Under the pieces are notes generated by a model that saw only the letters and a list, made by a program, of their open reading frames with translations, did not search any database and had not been told where the DNA came from. The translations under genes were made by a program, and so were the position numbers. A stretch of DNA of 64,000 bases from Leptonema sp964619535 (GTDB lineage Bacteria; Spirochaetota; Leptospiria; Leptospirales; Leptonemataceae): NCBI GenBank assembly GCA_964619535.1, contig CAZUEX010000004.1, forward strand, positions 124,001-188,000, in the 5' to 3' direction. This document shows positions 7,972 to 16,349 of this stretch, piece by piece; the stretch's first letter is position 1; the number at the start of each line of letters is the position of its first letter.

Positions 7972-9668
7972 TTTTTACACCTGTGCCAAAAAATGGGGGG
8001 ATGCAGAAGACAGAGCGCAGGGTTTTTTATCTGCACGGCATTGCCGCCTCCACCGGTGATGCTGCAGGCCCTGCAGTCGTTCTGCCTCCCGTTGAACACC
8101 TTCTACCCGAAAGAGAAAGCCTCTCTGTAGAGGAGGAGCGCCGGCTGATCGAAGAAGGCATCCAGCAGGCCCAGGAGCAGCTACGTCGGTTTGAGGAGAA
8201 ACAGCCAGAGTCGGTTCGCGAATTGATCCACCTGCAACAGGTGTTTCTGCGAGACCCTTCGCTGGCCGAGGAAATCGAAGGCCAGTTAGCCGCCGGCTAT
8301 AATGCACCTGTGGCACTTTTTCGTGCTTTGCAGGTTCTGAAGCAGCGGTTTACGCAATCCGCCAATGATTTTTACCGTCAGCGCTGGGTGGACTTTGAGG
8401 ATGCCGGTCGCCTGGCCCTGGATCTGTTGATGGGCGTTTCCTACGAAGAGACCTGCCTGAAGAAGGTTCGCTCAGCAGGGGATCGGGCTGTGGTGGTGGC
8501 TCACGATCTTGCTCCGGCCCTTTATCTGAAAATGCCCAAGCCTGCAGCCATATTATTGCGGGACGGCGGACCGTCCGGGCACCTTGCATTGCTGGCAGCC
8601 AATCAGGGAATCCCCATCCTTGTTCGCACCGGCCCCGTATCCGACCTTGAACGGATTCGTGATGGCAACTGGATTGAGGTGCATGGCTCAACCGCTGCCG
8701 TATACGAGAAACGGCAGAACAGCAGCCGCCCGGTCGCAGCGCCTTCTGTGCCCCGTAGCCGGGAAGACGATTACGTCCAGCTTTCCGACGGTCGGATGAT
8801 ACGGCTTTCTTTGAATGCAGACGATGCAGAAACGATCCGCAAGCATGGCATGCACTATCGCGTATCGGTTGGCCTGTTTCGCACGGAATTTCTTTATCTG
8901 CGCAATACCTCGTTGCTTTTTGATGAAGCCGGTGCTGTGGAGGCCTACGGAGAAGTCTTCGAAGCAGCCGGTGAGGGTGGCTCGGTTACCTTCAGGCTGC
9001 TTGACGTAGATGAGGATAAGTTTTCCGCTCACTTTTTTTCAAAGCCTGGCCATCGCGGGCTTCGCGGTGCAGATTACTATCGCGCCGAACCCGAAATCTT
9101 TTACGCACAGCTTCGATCGTTGTTTCAGGCCGCCTCTCGCTATGGAAAGGGAGCTGAGCTGCGCATTATGGCTCCCATGATGCGCACTCCGGAGGATTGG
9201 CATTTTGTGCGCTCGGCCCTGCAGGCAGAAAAAGAAAGGTCGGGTTATGATGGTCCTTTCCGGGCCGGTATGATGGTTGAGATACCGTCGGCCCTTTTCT
9301 CACTGCAGCGGATCCAGGATTCCTCCGACTTCTTCAGTCTCGGTACAAATGATCTGCTTCGTTTTGTTATCGGAAAAAACCGATCCCAGCCTGCTCCCGA
9401 TGACTTGTATGAGCCATCGTTCTACAGGCTTCTCTTTTATGGGTTACGGCGCATTCAAAGTAACATCTCGGTTTGCGGAATGATGGGAGCCCGACTGGAA
9501 TTCTTACCGGTCTTTCTTGAGTTAGGCGTTAATGCCTTCAGCGTGCCTTTGGGTTCGTACGAGGCGGTGCGAAAACGCCTGCAGAGTATCGACCCACAGC
9601 AGCGCTTGCTTAAGTCGCTACTGCGAATGCAGAGCAGGGCAGAGATTCGTGAGGCACTGAATAGCTGA
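7968..9668 (+). CDS. ptsI: phosphoenolpyruvate-protein phosphotransferase (PTS enzyme I-like)
   Basis: A 566-residue protein with complete enzyme I architecture. The N-terminal HPr-contacting helical part carries L-H-G-I-A-A-S-T-G near residue 22. The phosphohistidine loop reads DGGPSGHLALLA, a variant of G-G-R-T-S-H. The PEP-binding barrel has VGLFRTEFLYL, RLLDVDEDK, RIMAPMM, MMVEIPSALF, FFSLGTNDL and the catalytic Cys in SVCGMMGA. Enzyme I passes phosphate from PEP to HPr. No HPr or EII gene is in the window, so a regulatory PTS is possible. The TTG start overlaps the upstream stop; ATG 8001 is the alternative start. The altered histidine loop could change partner specificity. Confidence 0.88.
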   Translation: MIFTPVPKNGGMQKTERRVFYLHGIAASTGDAAGPAVVLPPVEHLLPERESLSVEEERRLIEEGIQQAQEQLRRFEEKQPESVRELIHLQQVFLRDPSLAEEIEGQLAAGYNAPVALFRALQVLKQRFTQSANDFYRQRWVDFEDAGRLALDLLMGVSYEETCLKKVRSAGDRAVVVAHDLAPALYLKMPKPAAILLRDGGPSGHLALLAANQGIPILVRTGPVSDLERIRDGNWIEVHGSTAAVYEKRQNSSRPVAAPSVPRSREDDYVQLSDGRMIRLSLNADDAETIRKHGMHYRVSVGLFRTEFLYLRNTSLLFDEAGAVEAYGEVFEAAGEGGSVTFRLLDVDEDKFSAHFFSKPGHRGLRGADYYRAEPEIFYAQLRSLFQAASRYGKGAELRIMAPMMRTPEDWHFVRSALQAEKERSGYDGPFRAGMMVEIPSALFSLQRIQDSSDFFSLGTNDLLRFVIGKNRSQPAPDDLYEPSFYRLLFYGLRRIQSNISVCGMMGARLEFLPVFLELGVNAFSVPLGSYEAVRKRLQSIDPQQRLLKSLLRMQSRAEIREALNS

Positions 9669-9730
9669 TTCAGGCGATTTCGTAGAAAAATTATGTTGAG
9701 AATTGTTGCCGGAAGGTAGAAGATAGAAAC

Positions 9731-10183
9731 GTGGATGCCTTTTTCAAAATGATCGACCGGATCCTGCATTCTGTGCCTCCCGAAATGCAGAGGTCGATCC
9801 GTCTTGGCGCATTGATCGTATGGGGCGTGCTGGTGGTGTTCGTTGTGGTGTGGTCCTTCAGCGCCGGACAAGAATCGGCGCCGCAAAGCGGTGAGGATCT
9901 GTACCTTTCCAATATCAAAGAGAAGGTATACAGAGACCGCATGCAGAAAAAGCCAGCCGACGTTACGCTTCCCGATCTGAATGAGCTGAATAAAGAAGAG
10001 GTGGCTCCCCTGGCCGTATATGAACCGGAACCGGCCCCTCGATCAGAAGAGGTTGTACCGACAGAGCTGGAACCACTGCCCATGCAGGACGATGTTATCT
10101 TCTCTACCGATGAGCAAAGGCCTGCTCCGGGGCCGGAATCCCCTGCCGCGCAGCCTCCTGGCCTGCTGCCGCTCGATCCATAA
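9731..10183 (+). CDS. unrecognised single-pass membrane protein
   Basis: A 150-residue protein I do not recognise. It has a short N-terminal amphipathic part, one membrane segment at about residues 26-46 (IRLGALIVWGVLVVFVVVW), then a polar, proline- and glutamate-rich tail with no visible fold. The start is uncertain: GTG 9731 gives this length and ATG 9749 is six codons later; neither has a strong ribosome site. It stands 62 bases after enzyme I and 45 bases before the VWA-STAS gene on the same strand. That suggests one transcript and possibly a membrane anchor or adaptor for its neighbours, but nothing in the sequence proves that. Confidence 0.6.
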   Translation: MDAFFKMIDRILHSVPPEMQRSIRLGALIVWGVLVVFVVVWSFSAGQESAPQSGEDLYLSNIKEKVYRDRMQKKPADVTLPDLNELNKEEVAPLAVYEPEPAPRSEEVVPTELEPLPMQDDVIFSTDEQRPAPGPESPAAQPPGLLPLDP

Positions 10184-10228
10184 CAAGGGGCTTGACCGGG
10201 ACGACTTTTCCCTCAAGCGTAGAGGTTC

Positions 10229-11815
10229 ATGAAGTTCAGCCTTCACGTGGAGCAAAAGCAGGTATCGGCTGAAGAGCCTGTTTTACAGCATCTTCTGATT
10301 CGCCTTGCCTCGCCGCCGGTCGATGAATCCACTCCGCACACTCCGTTGCACATCGCCCTGGCCATCGATCGCAGCAAGTCCATGCATGGTGAAAAGCTGG
10401 AATCGGTGATCGAGGCTGCCAATGCCCTTGTGAACTGGCTGACGCGAAGCGATTCGCTGGCCGTCATTGCCTATGACACAAACGTTGAGGTAATACAGCC
10501 ACTCCTTCCACTTACAGACAAGTTTTCTGTTACGGAGCGCATCCGCTCGATCCGTGCCGGTTCGTCAACGAACCTCAGCGGTGGCTGGCTGCAGGCCCTG
10601 CGCATCATCGAAGATGGGGCTTCAGCGGATGAGCCTGCCGCTGTACGCAGGGTGATCCTGCTTACGGATGGGATGGCCAATGCCGGCATTGTCAATCCCA
10701 CCCAGCTGCGCCGCATTGCACGGGACCATTTCGAAAGAAAGATCAGCACAACGACGATCGGCTTTGGCCGCGACTTCTCTGAGATGACGCTCCGTGAGAT
10801 TGCAGGCGAAGGCGGTGGCAACTTCTACTTCATCGAAGGGCCGGAGCAGGCCCATACGGTTTTCTTTCAGGAATTCGGTGAGATCGCTGCTTTACTGGGC
10901 CAGGGCCTGGAGATCCGTCTGCGTCCGGGGCCTGGCGTTACGGTAAAGGAGCTCCTCCATGAGATTCCCCATGAGCGGCGAGGGGATGAGCTGATTCTCA
11001 GGCCCGGCGACATCCGTTCCGATGACCTGATGAACCTTGTTCTGGTGCTTGAGGTGGACGGCAGCAGGCTGGATCCCGAACGACCCGCCGTAACGGCAGA
11101 ATGTTCATTTTATAATATGCGTCAGGGGGCCCGCATGGAGCGGCTTTCTGCCGAGGTCAGCTTCCAGGTCGGAACTCCGACCGGGGATTTCGATCCGGAG
11201 GTGCGCCTGGAGGCCCTTATCGCCTCTACCGGACGTGCCTTGCTCGAGGCCTCCCGGCTGTGGGCCGAAAGGGATCTGGTCACGGCCCGGGAGCTCATCC
11301 GACATAAGAGGCTGCAGATCCAGGAATGTCGGGCACTGGATGTGGACCTGCTTTCCCGCCTGGATGAACGGCTTGAAGTGACGGAACGCAACCTCGATCA
11401 AAACCTGGGCCTGCAGAGCAAACGACTGCTTGCAGAGGCCGATGCCGTGGTGCGACGGAATCAGAGCTCCGGCTGTCACGATCGAATTCTTGAGATTGCC
11501 CTTTCAGAGCAGCTGGACCTGTATCGCTGCCCGGATCTGAAGGGAGCGGTGCGGCGGGCCATGGAGAATGGCTATCGTTTTGCCGTTTTCGATATGACAG
11601 ACCTGTCCTATGTTGACTCATCCGGCATCGGTGCCCTGATTCAGATCTTCAACTGGCTGAAAAGCCGGGGCGGATTGCTTGTGCTTTCCAACGTGCAGAG
11701 TGGCGTGGAGCATATTTTCCGGACGAGCAAGCTGGACGAGTTCTTTGTGCTGCGAGATAGTCCGCTTTCCGCACGCATGTTGATCGAAGAGTTGCTGGCC
11801 GGCCAGGGGGAATGA
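10229..11815 (+). CDS. VWA-STAS fusion protein
   Basis: A 528-residue soluble protein. Residues ~40-215 form a von Willebrand factor A domain with an intact metal site: DRSKS (47-51), T114 in GSSTNLSGG, and D147 in LLTDG. A beta-rich middle and a helical linker (~325-415) follow. A C-terminal STAS domain (~418-525) has VFDMTDLSYVDSSGIGALI, in which the serine after D463 is the usual phospho-site of anti-sigma-factor antagonists. VWA domains bind partner proteins through a metal; STAS domains switch partners on phosphorylation. No signal peptide is seen, so it should act in the cytoplasm. It may be a target of the PP2C phosphatase encoded upstream. Function is inferred from domains only. Confidence 0.8.
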   Translation: MKFSLHVEQKQVSAEEPVLQHLLIRLASPPVDESTPHTPLHIALAIDRSKSMHGEKLESVIEAANALVNWLTRSDSLAVIAYDTNVEVIQPLLPLTDKFSVTERIRSIRAGSSTNLSGGWLQALRIIEDGASADEPAAVRRVILLTDGMANAGIVNPTQLRRIARDHFERKISTTTIGFGRDFSEMTLREIAGEGGGNFYFIEGPEQAHTVFFQEFGEIAALLGQGLEIRLRPGPGVTVKELLHEIPHERRGDELILRPGDIRSDDLMNLVLVLEVDGSRLDPERPAVTAECSFYNMRQGARMERLSAEVSFQVGTPTGDFDPEVRLEALIASTGRALLEASRLWAERDLVTARELIRHKRLQIQECRALDVDLLSRLDERLEVTERNLDQNLGLQSKRLLAEADAVVRRNQSSGCHDRILEIALSEQLDLYRCPDLKGAVRRAMENGYRFAVFDMTDLSYVDSSGIGALIQIFNWLKSRGGLLVLSNVQSGVEHIFRTSKLDEFFVLRDSPLSARMLIEELLAGQGE

Positions 11816-11893
11816 TGCTCACCTTTTCTGATCCCATTCCCCGGAATACTGCAAGGAAGGCGTGGTGCTGCCGATAATGGTTGCAGGCCGACG

Positions 11894-13687
11894 ATGGGAA
11901 TGAACGAAAGAAAAACGGCCAGGGGCTTTGATAGAATGGGCGGCAGGGGGCTGTTCTCCGTTATGGGCTGTCTGGCTTTGCTGTGCGCTTTTCCTCTGCG
12001 GGCAGAGATCTATCTTCCGCCAGGGCAGGGAGCCGGTCAGAACCTTGAAGGGAACAGCTTTGGCGTCGACACAGGCCTGAAAGAGGTCGATGGCGACTAC
12101 TATGCAACGATCACTCCCACATTTGAGCTACCCCTGTTCGGGTTTCGCGTCGGCCTGCAGATCCCCCTGGAGGTTCTGATCTATGACCGGGAGCCCAAAT
12201 CGGGTGATAAGGTTCCCTCCCTGCGTCCCGGCATGTACAACGAAGACAGCGATTACCAGAAGTTTGTCAAATATGTGCGTAAAGGCACACACCTGTACTA
12301 CAATCCCGATGATGCCTTTAACTGGTCCTTCTATTATGGTGAGATGACGGATGGCTACATCGGTCACCGTACCATCATCCATCGCTACGTAAGCAGCTAT
12401 GATCCGACGGTGTTTCGCCCGGGGCTGATGGCCGATATCAATAACAACTGGGGCGGTGTGGAGGTCTTCCTCTCTGATGTGTGGAGTCGGGAGGTGCGCG
12501 GTGGACGTGCCTACGTGCGTCCTGTGGGTATCTTTGTCTCTGGCTGGAATGCCTTTGTAGCCGGTGGCTTTAGCAGCCGTGACGTGGCTCGCTCTGTGGC
12601 CGAGAACAGACGGCTGCGCCGTGAATATCTATTCCAGGAACGTGTGCCCGAACAGGGAAAAGGGGGCGCCCTTCGGGAGCATCTTTATCGGCCCCTGCGC
12701 GAAGATCTTGAGGATAGCAAGATCGACTTCGTAGAAACCAGAGATCCGGTAACCGGCGAAACGAAGATTGAGCCGGTGCTTCGCGAAAACGAGCAGCTAC
12801 CCGTAGAGGATCCTTCCCTGGAAAGACCTCCCGAGCAACGCAAAAAGAGTAGCCGTGGGCTTGATCAGAGCTTCTGGAGCCGATGGGCCATCGGTGCCAC
12901 GAGAGTGATCGATTCCGAGGCACCGCTTGAGCTGGAGCTCGATGGATCGGGGAACCTTGTGGTTGATCCCTACACGTTGTTGCCGCGGGCCATTGAAACG
13001 GAAACCCTTACCATCGAAGGCGTCGATACAGAGCTTCGCCTGTCACCGTTTAGCTGGATGGAGCTGACCCTGTATGTGGACCGGAACCGCATCAAAGGTC
13101 TGAACAATGCCGAAGGAACGCATATGGGCGTTATCTTTGAAATGCAGTTCAGCTCCCTGTTTCGGTGGTTTGTACGTCCTGAATATCGAGAGGTTACGTC
13201 GAATTATCTGCCCACCTATTTTGATTCCTATTATGCCGTAGAAAGAACAAACTACCTGCCTTCTGGCGCTACCACCAGTACAACACCGAAGCTGGCCTAC
13301 TTAAAGACTCTGCCCGACGATGGTGCCATTACCAAGGGCTTTTTTATCAACTCCACGATGGAGTTTGTAGAGTATGTAACACTGGAAGCAGAGTACCAGG
13401 ACTATGACGGACCGAATAATTCGGCCATCATGGTTGGCCTGTACATCCCCGATGTAGGCGGCATCTTTGCAAACGGATACTACAAAAAGAAAGAGTTTGA
13501 TAAGCTCAGCGAGGCCTTTAAGGTAAACGAGAATGCGCTGATGGCCGCAGAGGCAGGCATACGCTTCTTCGGAGGGATGTACGTAAAATATACGTTTCGC
13601 CGTACCTGGGTTTACTCCGAGGCAGAAGGGCAGTACACACCCGTCGATGAATCCGGCGTTGGTTTCGGCTTTAGCTCTTCGATATAG
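11894..13687 (+). CDS. predicted outer-membrane beta-barrel protein
   Basis: A 597-residue protein with a long signal peptide (hydrophobic LFSVMGCLALLCAFPL, probable cleavage after LRA near residue 36). The mature part is rich in alternating aromatic and polar strands with many Tyr, Trp and Gly residues. It includes YVKYTFRRTWVYS close to the end and finishes with GFGFSSSI, in keeping with an outer-membrane barrel closing strand. A charged loop region (~245-335) rich in Arg, Glu and Pro breaks the pattern. I do not recognise a named family; similar large surface barrels are common in Leptospira. Two ATGs (11894 and 11900) could serve as start. Confidence 0.62.
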   Translation: MGMNERKTARGFDRMGGRGLFSVMGCLALLCAFPLRAEIYLPPGQGAGQNLEGNSFGVDTGLKEVDGDYYATITPTFELPLFGFRVGLQIPLEVLIYDREPKSGDKVPSLRPGMYNEDSDYQKFVKYVRKGTHLYYNPDDAFNWSFYYGEMTDGYIGHRTIIHRYVSSYDPTVFRPGLMADINNNWGGVEVFLSDVWSREVRGGRAYVRPVGIFVSGWNAFVAGGFSSRDVARSVAENRRLRREYLFQERVPEQGKGGALREHLYRPLREDLEDSKIDFVETRDPVTGETKIEPVLRENEQLPVEDPSLERPPEQRKKSSRGLDQSFWSRWAIGATRVIDSEAPLELELDGSGNLVVDPYTLLPRAIETETLTIEGVDTELRLSPFSWMELTLYVDRNRIKGLNNAEGTHMGVIFEMQFSSLFRWFVRPEYREVTSNYLPTYFDSYYAVERTNYLPSGATTSTTPKLAYLKTLPDDGAITKGFFINSTMEFVEYVTLEAEYQDYDGPNNSAIMVGLYIPDVGGIFANGYYKKKEFDKLSEAFKVNENALMAAEAGIRFFGGMYVKYTFRRTWVYSEAEGQYTPVDESGVGFGFSSSI

Positions 13688-13774
13688 ATTTTTTTTGCCG
13701 TCTCTTCCCTTTTGTGTTCAAAATCTGGCAGAAAAGTTCTCCCGTTTTTGTCGTATCTGGTCGATTCATCGGAT

Positions 13775-14305
13775 ATGGTAGAGATCAAAGGCTTGCATCC
13801 TCAGCTGCGTGGCATGGTCCTTCGCGGCCAGCTGTCCGCCCGTAAGATTGTCTCCTTGCTGGAGCTTCGGGAAATGGTCGATCGTATTGCTCCGGGCCCA
13901 CGTATTTCCGAGCGCGAGGCCGTTGAGCTTGAGGCAAAGTATGGTGCCCGGCCGGAGATCATTACCTGGGGGGATTATTTCCAGACCGAGGTTGCCTCAC
14001 AGTACTTCGATCATACGGATGAAGAGTTCGAGCGAATCTGCGATACGGTCCATTTTGATCTCATATCATCTATACTGATTTTCAGGGATAAATCTAAAGA
14101 GTTCCGGCAGGCCGTTCGGGAAGAGGCCCTGGTGGTTTCCGGTCTTGAGCCCGAGCTTCGGAGCGAGAACGAACAACAGGCAGAGCACCTTGGCATCCTG
14201 CTGCAATATTACGAAGAGATGAATCTGGAAAAGGCCGAACTTTCTGAAGAAGACCAGACATGGTTCGAAGGTTTTGTAGAAAGCACAAGGTCTGAAGCCG
14301 TATAA
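13775..14305 (+). CDS. unrecognised acidic helical protein
   Basis: A 176-residue protein without a recognised domain. The frame is open upstream to a TTG at 13712, but the ATG at 13775 is a more natural start and avoids a TTG close to the previous gene. It begins VEIKGLHPQLRGMVLRGQLSARKIVSLLELREMVD. The rest is predicted helical and strongly acidic (for example EDQTWFEGFVE at the end), with no signal peptide or membrane segment. It lies between an outer-membrane protein gene and a TPR protein gene on the same strand, six bases from the latter. No function can be proposed from the sequence. Confidence 0.6.
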   Translation: MVEIKGLHPQLRGMVLRGQLSARKIVSLLELREMVDRIAPGPRISEREAVELEAKYGARPEIITWGDYFQTEVASQYFDHTDEEFERICDTVHFDLISSILIFRDKSKEFRQAVREEALVVSGLEPELRSENEQQAEHLGILLQYYEEMNLEKAELSEEDQTWFEGFVESTRSEAV

Positions 14306-14310
14306 AAAAA

Positions 14311-14958
14311 ATGAAACGTCCGATCATCTTCGTGATTCTCATCACAGCGGCCCTCCAGGCCCAGGATGGTCCGCAGAAAAAAGACAACCCATTCCCTGCC
14401 CGGTCCAGTCTGGGCCTTCGCAATGAGTCGGGCAGGCAGCTCTTTCAAAAGCAGGCGAGAATGGATTATGCGATGGCCCTGGAACTGAAAGACCGGGGCA
14501 GGCTGGTGGCCGCCTTGCGAAGGTTCCAGGATTTTCGCCTGTTATATCCCTCCCATCCACAAACGCCGCTTGTTGTTGGTCATATCGCCGACATCTATGA
14601 CAGGCTTTCTCGGCCGGGTCGGGCCCTGGCCGAGCTTCGAAGCTATCTGCGAACCCTGAACCTTGCCGGACAACCCGATGCAGCGGCCATGCCCCTGCTT
14701 GCCATGCAGGCCGATCTGGAATACCGTCTTGGCGACTGGCAGGCCTCGGTGGCATCCTACGAAAGGCTGATCGAGCTTTATCCGTCCTCAAAGGACGTTG
14801 CTGTGGCAAGAAAGCGCCTGGCAGAGATGCAGCCAGAAACCGAGCCTGAGCCCCGGGAAGACCGACCCGAGCCCACCGATCCTCTGAAGGGGAAACCTCC
14901 GGAGAATGATCAATCATCACTTGACAGGTTGGGCGAAGGTCTTGATATTGAAAATTAA
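14311..14958 (+). CDS. exported TPR-repeat protein
   Basis: A 215-residue protein with a short signal peptide (about residues 1-18, ending in ALQAQ). Three helical TPR-like pairs follow between about 50 and 170. Typical TPR spacing shows in LELKDRGRLVAALRRFQDFRLLYPSHP, and later in DLEYRLGDWQASVASYERLIELYPSS. The remaining C-terminus is acidic, proline-rich and disordered. This resembles YbgF/BamD-type periplasmic TPR scaffolds, which join multiprotein complexes at the envelope. The ATG lies six bases after the previous stop, so co-transcription is likely. No lipobox is seen. The partner is unknown. Confidence 0.65.
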   Translation: MKRPIIFVILITAALQAQDGPQKKDNPFPARSSLGLRNESGRQLFQKQARMDYAMALELKDRGRLVAALRRFQDFRLLYPSHPQTPLVVGHIADIYDRLSRPGRALAELRSYLRTLNLAGQPDAAAMPLLAMQADLEYRLGDWQASVASYERLIELYPSSKDVAVARKRLAEMQPETEPEPREDRPEPTDPLKGKPPENDQSSLDRLGEGLDIEN

Positions 14959-15060
14959 CTTCGAGCTCCGTTCTTTTTGCTGACCGGGCCGGTGAACCCT
15001 GGTTCCGGTATGGCCGATAATCAGGACGGATCTCCTTACGGGGAGAACCGGGTTCGGCGC

Positions 15061-16272
15061 ATGTCATTACAGATTGTAAAATTCAACCCGCAGGCCTATA
15101 TCATCATTGAAGGGCAGGAGGAGCTCAGGGAGTTTTTCATCATCCAGAGCGGACAGGTGCGAACCTATAAGAGTACGCCTGTTTACGGTGATGATAAACC
15201 CACGGTGCTCGGCCCCGGTGACTTTTTCGGCGTAGAATCGGCTATGTCCGGACATAAGCCGATTGAGGTGGCCCAGGCCCTGACGCCGGTATCAGCCATC
15301 AAGGTAAAGAATGACCAGTTTGGCCTTCTGATCCAGAAAAGTGCGCCGCTGGCCATGAAGATTATCCGGTCCTTTTCGATGAAGCTGCGGGCCTTTGATA
15401 CGGCCATCACGCGATTGTCGTTTCGAAATGCCCTGGACGAGGATCCCAGTCATCTCTTTGAGCTGGGGGAATCCTGGTTCAAGAAGAACCGCCTGGACCA
15501 TGCGGCCTATGCCTTCCAGCGCTATCTGCAATACTGCCCTCGCGGAGAGCATGTCAGCCAGACCAAGATGTACCTGCAGAAGATGAACCGTCCCCTGCAG
15601 GCCCCTCCGGTGGCAGATAAGAATATGAACCGGGTCTATCCGAAAGACAAGATTGTCTTCTGTGAGAATGAGCCGGGCTATGAGCTGTATATTATTCAAA
15701 GCGGCAGCGTGATGATTACCAAGCTGGTGAACGGGCAGGAGGTGATGCTTGCCGTTCTCAGTGCGGGCGACATCTTCGGTGAGATGGCCATCCTCGATAA
15801 CAAGCCACGCAGCGCTTCTGCCATCGTGGCCGAAGAAACGCGAATGATGGCCATTAACAAGGCCAACTTTGAAGGCCTTGTGAAAAGCAATCCCAATGTT
15901 GCCGTTAAGCTGATTACCCTGCTATCGGAACGCATCTGGACGGCCTATCGGCAGCTTGCCAACCTGACCATTGACGATCCTGTGGGCCGCCTCTATGACA
16001 TGCTGCTGATTCAGGTCGAAAAGAACAAGGTGCCCATCAAGCCAAAGGTAACGCATGACTTCAACTTCGGTGCAGCAGACCTTCTGAAGATGGTGGGCTT
16101 CGATCCGCAAAACGATCAGCAGTACGTGGCAAGTCTGATCAGCAAGCACCGCTGGCTGCGACTGGATCAGGGAACGCTGAAGTGCTATGATCTGCCCGAG
16201 CTTGAAAAGCAGGTAGACTTCTATCGTAAGCAGGTGCAGCGCAAACGGCAAAAGGCCGCGGCGATGGGATGA
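15061..16272 (+). CDS. protein with two cyclic-nucleotide-binding domains
   Basis: A 403-residue protein starting at ATG 15061 (in-frame ATG 15010 and TTG 14977 are possible longer starts). Two cupin-like cNMP-binding domains are visible, at ~5-120 (IQSGQV, LGPGDFFGVESAMSG) and ~205-320 (IQSGSVMITK, LSAGDIFGEMAILDNKPRSASAIV). The second has the phosphate-binding cassette pattern G-E-M-A-x-x-x-x-x-P-R-S-A with its key Glu and Arg, so it can probably bind cAMP or cGMP. The first lacks that Arg. A TPR-like segment lies between them. The C-terminal ~80 residues resemble a winged-helix region but lack a clear CRP helix-turn-helix. A class III cyclase is encoded about 30 kb away. Confidence 0.82.
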   Translation: MSLQIVKFNPQAYIIIEGQEELREFFIIQSGQVRTYKSTPVYGDDKPTVLGPGDFFGVESAMSGHKPIEVAQALTPVSAIKVKNDQFGLLIQKSAPLAMKIIRSFSMKLRAFDTAITRLSFRNALDEDPSHLFELGESWFKKNRLDHAAYAFQRYLQYCPRGEHVSQTKMYLQKMNRPLQAPPVADKNMNRVYPKDKIVFCENEPGYELYIIQSGSVMITKLVNGQEVMLAVLSAGDIFGEMAILDNKPRSASAIVAEETRMMAINKANFEGLVKSNPNVAVKLITLLSERIWTAYRQLANLTIDDPVGRLYDMLLIQVEKNKVPIKPKVTHDFNFGAADLLKMVGFDPQNDQQYVASLISKHRWLRLDQGTLKCYDLPELEKQVDFYRKQVQRKRQKAAAMG

Positions 16273-16349
16273 ACGCTGCTTCGCTGCCTTCTTAATTATT
16301 CCTTACAATTCTGCTGGAAAACCAGGCCGGTCGCCGAATTGTGTTCTTC

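Noticed and set aside
16273..16349. Possible cobalamin riboswitch before mutA
   Set aside because: The gap is only 77 bases and shows no B12-box; too short for the aptamer.
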